Assembly (NCBI GenBank): GCA_003151745.1
Contig: PLYJ01000054.1
Coordinates: forward strand, 1-60,184
Length of the DNA: 60,184 bases
Reading direction: 5' to 3'
DNA from: Bacteroidota bacterium
GTDB taxonomy: Bacteria; Bacteroidota; Bacteroidia; AKYH767-A; 2013-40CM-41-45
Under the pieces are notes generated by a model. That model did not search any database. It was not told the origin of the DNA and saw only the letters and a list, made by a program, of their open reading frames with translations. The translations under genes were made by a program, and so were the position numbers. Shown one piece after another: positions 54,107 to 60,184 of this stretch; within the stretch, counting starts at the first letter, position 1, and every line of letters starts with the position of its first letter.

Positions 54107-57100
54107 TTATTCTTTCACAAACTTTCCTACCAGCGTGCCTCTTTCACCCCCTATAGGCACCCGGACAAAATACACACCGGCAGCAAGATTTTTGACATTT
54201 ATAATTGCTGTGTTACTGCGGCTTACTTTCTCTTCCAGGATTATTTGCCCAAGCACATTATAAATATCTATTATCGTTTCTTTGGTAAGCTTTAAGCCGT
54301 CAATCATCAACTGATCTCCTGCAGGATTGGGATACATATATATCATATTATTTGAAATGTAATCCTGCAGACCGACAGCAAAGCCCGCTGAGCTATTACA
54401 TCCATATTCATTGGTTACCTCGACATGATAGCTTCCTCCCTGATTTGTAACATAAAAAGAATTTGTTGCCCCTGCAATAAGCGTGGTATCCTGGTACCAT
54501 TGATAAGAAGTATAAGAAGGATCAATGCTGCAATAAAGCGTATCGTTCGATTTGGTAACGACAGGCATTGGCGGTGACGGAGAAACATGAATGAAATTAT
54601 TTATTACAATGGTATCGCTGCCGGCTGCATTCGCTGCGACCAGTGTTACCGTATAAAGGCCGGAATTTGGATAACATATCTGCTGCGGATTTTGGTCACT
54701 GCTTGATGAAGGTATGCCTCCCGGAAAACTCCAATCCCATGCAAGAGGAGTACCCGTGCTCTTGTCCGTAAAATTAACGCAACTGTTACTACATAATGAT
54801 GTAGCGCTCGATTGGAAAGCAGCAGCCGGTGGAACAGTGAGAATATTGATACCTACTGAAATCATACAGCCATTTGTATCTGTTACCGCTATATTATAGT
54901 TACCATTATGCAGGGCTACATAAAAAGTATCCGTAGCCCCTGGAACGAGGGCCGTATCTGAATACCATTGATAAGAGGCATATACGGGATTGGTGCTGCA
55001 AAACAGCGTATCGTACGATTGCGTGATAACAGGGGTAGGCGGCGCGGGGTAAATGCCAATGGTAACTGTTGCCGTTGCACTGCCACATACCGTGTTTGTT
55101 GCAGTCACCGTATAAGTAGTCGGTGCATATACCGTTGCCACAGGATTTGCAATCGTAGAATCGCTAAGACCTGTTGTGGGTATCCACTTATAGGTTGTGC
55201 CCCCGGTTGCATGCAACTGAACGGAAGAACCGGAGCAAACGGATGTGTCCGGATATGCGGATGCAAGGGGACTTCCTGTGATATTTTCAACCGTGACGGT
55301 TGCAGTTTGTGTGCCACCTCCATTGCCTCCTGTGCAGAGCGAGGCGACAGCAGATGAATCTATCACAACAACCGTATATACCCCAGGTGCTAAGCCGGTT
55401 GCAGTTTGTGCAGTTTGGAAGGTAGGATTCCATGAATAGGTATAGGGTCCAATTCCCCCGGAAGGGATAGCAGTAGCGGTGCCTGTTCCTAATGAGCAGG
55501 TATCAGGAGTAGAAGAAACAGCTAAATTAAAATTCGGGCCACAGGGACTGCTGCATGACACTCCTTTCAACTGGAAGGATGAAACAAAACCATCGCCGCA
55601 TACATACAATAAATTACCCGGAGCTAATTGTACATCGTAAACAGTACCGGCAGTAGGAATGATGGATTGGACGGTATAAGCGCTATCATATTTCACCACT
55701 GAATTCCGCAAGCCAACATATATATTATTGCATTCATCCACAGCAATTCCTCCCCAGCCACATAGCGTGGTTGATATGACAAGACTATCCAATATTGCCC
55801 CTGTATTTTTATTGAATCTTTTTATACACGAGCCGTCATACATATACAGATAACAACCATTAACAGCTAAGCCGTTATAGCCAGTCATGCCAGTAGGTCC
55901 GTGCGTGGAAGAATCATCTATCGAGTACTTTACACTCCAAGTCTCAATGAACTCAAAATGATCCCGCACTACGTAATCTATCGGAAGGAGCGTGCTTGCA
56001 GGGAATTTTATAAGAAGATTTCCCGCATCTGTCCTACCCGCACCTTGATCAAACCAACTTCTGCATAGCGCTGAATAACCATTACCTGCATTATCAAGAG
56101 CAAGAACCATATTATCCTCCTCCGCATTGGTAAAAGGGATGCTGACACCAATCAAAGTTGTAAGGTTCGTGTCAATGACATTTATCTGTTGAGGCGCTAT
56201 TGAATATGCATATCCTCCTACGGCAATAGATAGTTTTTTAGTGCAGTTATTATAGTTCATCCTCCACATTTCCATAACAGTATCATTGCCTACATAAAAT
56301 GCAGACTGGAAACCATTAGCATCCAACTTAATGATTTCAGATCCACCGTATGTCGTATTGCTCCAGACCTTAGGAGGCTTAAATCCTTCGCTGATATAAC
56401 TACTACCGCTGATGCCGTCCACTGCATTATCGCCAGGCTCATTTCCTCCACCTGTAAAATTATACCAGAAAGGAGTGGTAGTATAGATCCATTGCGTATT
56501 TCCCGACTTATCAAACTTTATTTCCTGCCAGGGGAAAGAGCCGCCATAAGCAAAGACATCTCCCGCAAAATCATAATCTAAAAAGTAAGCACGGTTGACA
56601 TTGGCGGAATTAGAAAACGGAGGGAAGGTGGTCCAGGGGTCAATGACAGCCCCCCTACCCCCCCAAGGGGGGATTTTGAACGATACTGCATTCCCTGATA
56701 ATTCAAAAGAGGATTCAAGGGGAGTTCCATCTGCGAAAGAAGTAAAAGGGGCATGGTCTATCATGTTTCCAAAAGGAGTTTCAATAAGCATGTTTCCTTC
56801 TTCATCCATCTTTAGCATATTTCCTTTTAAAGGTGTAACAGATTGTCCCGCGTAAGAGGCGGCGATGTCCTCACCGGAGTACTTCATCTTTATGACGGAA
56901 GCATCAGCGCCGGGATGAAGGATGACAGAATATTTGATGCCGGTTTTATCCTCAGGAAATGTATATACAATATCAATATTCGGATATATATTTTTGTATG
57001 TTATTTTATGGTAAGCAAGCGCCTTGATGGTTGATCTGTTTGATTTATCATTCCTGTCACCGTATGTATAATAATACGTAACAGGGTCTTCCGCAATTAC

Positions 57101-57574
57101 TTCAGCATCAGGGTTCGCACCCTGCCAATCCATGCTGATAAGATGGGAAATTGTTTTCGAAGCATTTCCCTCATGCTCTTCCTCTTCTTCTGCGAGGGAA
57201 ACATTGAGATCCTTTTTCCCAAGTGTTGCTTTTGCATCTTCCATTTTTTCCTTTTCTTCTTCGCTTAGCTTCTGCGTTTCATCCCGTCGGTATGTTAATC
57301 CATGGCTGGTAAAGTATATGTTCATACCCTCCGTTGTAACGGCATACTTAATCTCCTTCTGAACGTAACCAAGGGGTAGGAGCGGGTTGGCTTTGTCTTT
57401 ATTATCAATAGGGTCGAACTGCCCTTTGTTTTCTATAAAAACATGGTGCTCAAAAGGTGTACCCGACCAATTTGGCTTTTCCGTAATACCCTGTGCTTTG
57501 GTCTGGCTGAAGGCCGGATGAATAGCCAGCAGTATCATAATGATTAGAAGTGAGATTTGAGATAAATTTTTCAT
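54107..57574 (-). CDS. Large secreted T9SS cargo protein with N-terminal DUF7948-like and PKD domains
   Basis: The 1155-aa protein has a signal peptide (ISLLIIMILLAIHPAFSQ). A DUF7948-like domain follows (HHVFIENKGQFDP, IKYAVTTEGMNIYFTSHGL), with the conserved VIDPWTTF near 310. A beta-propeller-like middle comes next, then Ig/PKD modules (one near 955-1030: AWDWSFPGGIPSSSSDQNPQ). The type A T9SS sorting domain ends VYFVRVPIGGERG and LVGKFVKE. It is predicted to be displayed at or released from the cell surface. A GC-rich palindrome (56650-56672) is inserted in frame just before VIDPW. Function unknown; adhesion or polymer binding is a guess. Confidence 0.85.
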   Translation of the reverse strand: MKNLSQISLLIIMILLAIHPAFSQTKAQGITEKPNWSGTPFEHHVFIENKGQFDPIDNKDKANPLLPLGYVQKEIKYAVTTEGMNIYFTSHGLTYRRDETQKLSEEEKEKMEDAKATLGKKDLNVSLAEEEEEHEGNASKTISHLISMDWQGANPDAEVIAEDPVTYYYTYGDRNDKSNRSTIKALAYHKITYKNIYPNIDIVYTFPEDKTGIKYSVILHPGADASVIKMKYSGEDIAASYAGQSVTPLKGNMLKMDEEGNMLIETPFGNMIDHAPFTSFADGTPLESSFELSGNAVSFKIPPWGGRGAVIDPWTTFPPFSNSANVNRAYFLDYDFAGDVFAYGGSFPWQEIKFDKSGNTQWIYTTTPFWYNFTGGGNEPGDNAVDGISGSSYISEGFKPPKVWSNTTYGGSEIIKLDANGFQSAFYVGNDTVMEMWRMNYNNCTKKLSIAVGGYAYSIAPQQINVIDTNLTTLIGVSIPFTNAEEDNMVLALDNAGNGYSALCRSWFDQGAGRTDAGNLLIKFPASTLLPIDYVVRDHFEFIETWSVKYSIDDSSTHGPTGMTGYNGLAVNGCYLYMYDGSCIKRFNKNTGAILDSLVISTTLCGWGGIAVDECNNIYVGLRNSVVKYDSAYTVQSIIPTAGTVYDVQLAPGNLLYVCGDGFVSSFQLKGVSCSSPCGPNFNLAVSSTPDTCSLGTGTATAIPSGGIGPYTYSWNPTFQTAQTATGLAPGVYTVVVIDSSAVASLCTGGNGGGTQTATVTVENITGSPLASAYPDTSVCSGSSVQLHATGGTTYKWIPTTGLSDSTIANPVATVYAPTTYTVTATNTVCGSATATVTIGIYPAPPTPVITQSYDTLFCSTNPVYASYQWYSDTALVPGATDTFYVALHNGNYNIAVTDTNGCMISVGINILTVPPAAAFQSSATSLCSNSCVNFTDKSTGTPLAWDWSFPGGIPSSSSDQNPQQICYPNSGLYTVTLVAANAAGSDTIVINNFIHVSPSPPMPVVTKSNDTLYCSIDPSYTSYQWYQDTTLIAGATNSFYVTNQGGSYHVEVTNEYGCNSSAGFAVGLQDYISNNMIYMYPNPAGDQLMIDGLKLTKETIIDIYNVLGQIILEEKVSRSNTAIINVKNLAAGVYFVRVPIGGERGTLVGKFVKE
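56650..56672. repeat. GC-rich palindrome inside the 1155-aa T9SS gene
   Basis: CCCCCCTACCCCCCCAAGGG and the following GGG form a C-run/G-run hairpin unlike the AT-rich surroundings. It encodes about IPPWGGRGA in the protein at a spot where relatives carry a short YD-type linker before VIDPW. Related palindromes are at 57708 and 57791. Confidence 0.65.
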
Positions 57575-57634
57575 ATTATTTAGTTTTATAACATTTAATT
57601 TTATGTTTCTGTATGGACTTATTCCTTTACAAAC

Positions 57635-59818
57635 TTATCCGACCCATCTCCCGCTTTGATTGGCGACTTGTACGAAGTAGACGCCTGCGGGAAAAGCCTC
57701 ACCGCTGCCCTCTCCAAAGGAGAGGGAGAAAGTGCTTCCAATAAAGTGGCGGGAGAGTATTTCTTGCCCCATCACGTTATATATTGAGACCTCACCCCCT
57801 ACCCCACTCCCAAGGATAGGGGAGAAAAAGATTGTTACCTCATCAGAAGCAGGATTGGGATAGATTGAAAAGGAATTATTGCTTGTCAGATTAGTTATGC
57901 CGACTGATATGTCAGTATTAAAAGCAGGAGATGTGGCGGAACATCCATTATCATCTGTAATCGAAACAGTATACGAACCATTTTGAGACACTATATAGAA
58001 TTGATTCGTAGCGCCTGTGATGACAGAGTTATTAAAATACCATTGATATGTGTAGGAAGCAGAAGAAAGAAGAGTATCACCCTTCAGAGAAATTACGGGC
58101 TGTGCCGCTGCAGGATGGACAGCAATATAAAAGCTTAAGGTAAGTGTGTCACTGCCATAGCTATTGCCAGCAATGAGTGTTACATCATAACTACCTTCGA
58201 CGGGATAACAGATATTTTGTGGATTTTGAAGCGTGCTTGACGCAGGAGTAGCCCATGGAAAACTCCACTGCCATGAAGTTGCATTGTTGCTGAGGTCTGT
58301 AAAGTTAATGCAGGAATTAGCGCAAATATAGGTGTTATCCGATTGGAAAGAGGAGAGAGGAGAAGGAATACAAGCGCCGCATGACGAATCAATTGTAAAA
58401 CTCCACAGGTCATTATAAACTTTATAGTTTAAGTCGCCACCGCCGAATAAATAAAGATGTCCAGTATTGTCTGCCCATCCCACAGAACCTATTGTTGCGT
58501 TAGGGGTATTTGAGGCACTAGGCAGACCTAAAGTTCCCCAACTTCCCGGGGAAGCTTCCGCAGAGTCAGGGCTTATATGTTGGTTGCCATTGTCGCCCCC
58601 TTTCCAAGTCCATTGATTGCCTACAATACAATACATCCAAAGATCGTTAAAGAGGGCACCCGGCTGCCCATAAGTGCCTCCTCCAGTCCCGCCGAACATC
58701 CATAAATTGCCATTCACATCCGTCCATGATACAGCGTGGTAGCTAATGCGGCCATCAGGCATATTCATTGACTTTGCGATACACTTGGTTCCGTAAACAT
58801 TAAAAATTATTTGTTGTGATAAAGTACTGTCACCAGACATCCATGCCCAATTACCACTAACCGGATTGAAACGCCATAAATCATTTATAGAGATTTCATC
58901 AGAACCAAGTGAAACCATTCCTCCAAAAAGCCAGAAATATCCATTTATATCATTCCAACTCCAAAATTCCTGTCGGATTCCCGGATTATTCGTGCTATCC
59001 TCCACGCCTTTCTTTCCATAAACAGGTAACTCATTTGAAACAACATTACCGGTATTTGATCCTTTCATCCATGTCCATGTATTTGTGGCAATATTGTAAC
59101 GCCATAAACTACTGTTATGGCCAGAACCAAAAAGCCAGAAATTACCTGCGTTATCAGCCCAACCATTTCCAGAGTATGTTACGTCCGGATTATTACTGGA
59201 GTCAGGCACACCCTGAATACCATAGGATCCCGCACCGTTATTTATATGGGGACCTTTTATCCACGTCCATTCATTGGTGCTTATGTCATACTTCCACAGA
59301 TCATTATAAGCGTATACAAAAAACTTCAAGAAACCGAACATCCAGAAGTTGCCGCTACTATCAACCCAAGTTATAGCATTATTGGTACTTGGAGGGCGAT
59401 TAGATGGTGATTCCACTCCCTGAATCCCATAATTACCTTGGTCATTCACCGTGTTGGTACCCGTCATCCATGTCCATTCCTGCGTGAGAGGATTATATCT
59501 CCATAAATCATTGTGAATCCCATTATTGTTATCATCACTTCCTCCATAAAGCCAAAAGTTTCCATTTTTATCCGTCCATTTAGACATACCAAACAAAGCA
59601 GGAGGTTTATTCGTAGGGCTGGCCACACCTTGTGTTCCAAAGTTTCCCGGGCTACTCGTTGTGCTGTCTCCATCCATCCAAACCCATTGACCAGGCGTTT
59701 GTGCAAACGAAAGAAAAGAGGCACATATACTAAGCAATAAGCAGCATAATAACTTACGTTTGCTTTGCAATTGTGTAAATCCGGAAGCAGTTCTTAGGGA
59801 GTAAAAATTATTTTCCAT
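57635..59818 (-). CDS. Kelch-repeat secreted protein with PKD domain and (frameshifted) T9SS sorting domain
   Basis: The 727-aa protein has an N-terminal signal region (KLLCCLLLSICASFLSFAQ at 22-40). About six Kelch-type blades follow, each with GNFWLFGG / YNDLWRYN / WTWM-type strands. A PKD domain lies near 500-570 (ATSWQWSFPWATPASST), and a T9SS domain runs from about 650 (SIYPNPASDEVTIFF, VSIYNVMGQE, GVYFVQVANQS). It stops at GRWVG, yet KFVKE followed by a stop is present in the next frame at 57619-57636. Since the neighbouring T9SS gene ends LVGKFVKE, a recent frameshift has probably removed the last residues. Two GC-rich palindromes lie in the sorting domain. Confidence 0.85.
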   Translation of the reverse strand: MENNFYSLRTASGFTQLQSKRKLLCCLLLSICASFLSFAQTPGQWVWMDGDSTTSSPGNFGTQGVASPTNKPPALFGMSKWTDKNGNFWLYGGSDDNNNGIHNDLWRYNPLTQEWTWMTGTNTVNDQGNYGIQGVESPSNRPPSTNNAITWVDSSGNFWMFGFLKFFVYAYNDLWKYDISTNEWTWIKGPHINNGAGSYGIQGVPDSSNNPDVTYSGNGWADNAGNFWLFGSGHNSSLWRYNIATNTWTWMKGSNTGNVVSNELPVYGKKGVEDSTNNPGIRQEFWSWNDINGYFWLFGGMVSLGSDEISINDLWRFNPVSGNWAWMSGDSTLSQQIIFNVYGTKCIAKSMNMPDGRISYHAVSWTDVNGNLWMFGGTGGGTYGQPGALFNDLWMYCIVGNQWTWKGGDNGNQHISPDSAEASPGSWGTLGLPSASNTPNATIGSVGWADNTGHLYLFGGGDLNYKVYNDLWSFTIDSSCGACIPSPLSSFQSDNTYICANSCINFTDLSNNATSWQWSFPWATPASSTLQNPQNICYPVEGSYDVTLIAGNSYGSDTLTLSFYIAVHPAAAQPVISLKGDTLLSSASYTYQWYFNNSVITGATNQFYIVSQNGSYTVSITDDNGCSATSPAFNTDISVGITNLTSNNSFSIYPNPASDEVTIFFSPILGSGVGGEVSIYNVMGQEILSRHFIGSTFSLSFGEGSGEAFPAGVYFVQVANQSGRWVG
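57708..57726. repeat. GC-rich palindrome in the Kelch-gene sorting domain, copy 1
   Basis: CCCTCTCCAAAGGAGAGGG, a perfect 8-bp stem with an AAA loop, encodes FGEGSGEA between GSTFSLS and FPAGVYFV. Sorting domains normally have only a short turn here. Confidence 0.75.
57791..57825. repeat. GC-rich palindrome in the Kelch-gene sorting domain, copy 2
   Basis: CTCACCCCCTACCCCACTCC then CAAGGATAGGGGAG forms an imperfect hairpin. It encodes SPILGSGVGGE between VTIFF and VSIYNVMGQE, where relatives need fewer residues. Confidence 0.6.
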
Positions 59819-60100
59819 AGAATTTAGATTTTAATGAAATGATTATGCTTATTGTGATAAAAGATTGCACGGGAGTGCTTTTTCAGATGCTTTCCATTCT
59901 TTATTATTTTTTCGTATTTTATTCTGTTCAGTAACAAAACTAATGAGGCAAGATGGAGCAAATAACAACAACGGAGAGAAGAATAAAGAGTTAAAAGTCT
60001 TTTCATAACATTTTCGGAAGATGTGATTTGCTTGGGAGGAAGCATATTGACTGACACGAGCGGAAGGGTCAATCGGATATGCCGAAAATGGGCTTGCATC
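59819..60100. other. Upstream region of the Kelch gene, no gene recognised
   Basis: Open frames here have no signal peptide, family motif or sensible start. One minus-strand frame (59824-60102) runs through the terminator on its upstream side and is rejected. The promoter of the Kelch gene must lie in this part. Confidence 0.4.
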
Positions 60101-60136
60101 AAAAGAAAAAAGGATTGCGGATTAAATCCGCAATCC
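60101..60136 (-). terminator. Leftward rho-independent terminator of a gene beyond the window
   Basis: On the minus strand the stem GGATTGCGGAT / ATCCGCAATCC (11 bp, 3-nt loop, 60112-60136) is followed by TTTTTTCTTTT (60111-60101). It implies a leftward gene entering from the right edge. One frame there reads APVKAI and then a stop at about 60164, which may be its last codons. Confidence 0.8.
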
Positions 60137-60184
60137 CTTACATCTCTTCCATAAAATGCCGTTAAATGGCTTTTACGGGCGCAT

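Noticed and set aside
59824-60102. Leftward open frame upstream of the Kelch gene
   Set aside because: It lies behind a strong terminator, has no signal peptide or motif in one frame, and reads on through the terminator upstream.

Overview
The window looks like a Bacteroidota chromosome, probably from the Chitinophagales/Sphingobacteriales side; the rank below phylum is inference. The evidence is: secreted proteins with PKD domains and type IX secretion (T9SS) C-terminal sorting domains, a long SecA (1105 aa), a DUF2795 protein, promoters of the TTG-N17/19-TAnnTTTG type, AT-rich DNA, and starts without strong Shine-Dalgarno sequences, several of them TTG or GTG.

Layout. 1-844 is the 5' part of a leftward secreted protein. 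845-2407 is AT-rich and non-coding and ends in a 21-bp-period array. 2408-8613 is a rightward, tightly overlapping sugar-modification operon: sugar C-methyltransferase, DPM1-like GT2, NUDIX, GNAT, DegT aminotransferase, methyltransferase and GT87. 8682-12294 holds rlmB, a 140-bp MITE with perfect ends and target duplication, a GT39-like membrane protein and an SGNH hydrolase, followed by a second 21-bp array. 12836-33000 is mostly housekeeping: O-methyltransferase, ABC ATPase, cobalamin adenosyltransferase, DUF2795, M43 metalloprotease, secA, a PIN toxin-antitoxin pair, gamma-carbonic anhydrase, trmB, an alkyltransferase-like protein, mrp, a NifU-domain protein, rlmE, recG and a rhomboid protease. 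It is interrupted by palindromic repeats and by a junction between an IS110 fragment and a broken aldo/keto reductase. 33099-53480 is a large polysaccharide locus. It begins with Wzm/Wzt-type ABC exporter genes and continues with eight GT2 genes (one more is frameshifted), one GT4, two GT-C-like membrane proteins, methyltransferases, an FdtB/QdtB-like aminotransferase and a decayed adenylation-domain gene. 53481-54106 is a repeat-dense gap. 54107-59818 holds two leftward T9SS cargo genes.

How the genes fit together. The two glycan clusters probably make and decorate a cell-surface polysaccharide. Aminotransferases, GNAT and methyltransferases tailor nucleotide sugars or sugar residues, GT2/GT4 enzymes assemble the chain, GT-C proteins work on the periplasmic side, and Wzm/Wzt exports the polymer. 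SecA plus the T9SS deliver the CTD-bearing proteins to the surface, where Bacteroidota often attach CTD cargo to lipopolysaccharide.

The most unusual signal is a family of intergenic arrays with an exact 21-bp register at 2.0, 12.4, 42.4 and 53.7 kb. Their sequences are strongly diverged, but the register is kept with almost no net indels. The arrays sit only beside surface-glycan genes. The last two share a 192-bp inverted match that brackets an 11-kb glycosyltransferase block. GC-rich palindromes embedded in frame within both T9SS cargo genes are a second point of interest. No tRNA, rRNA or CRISPR was seen.
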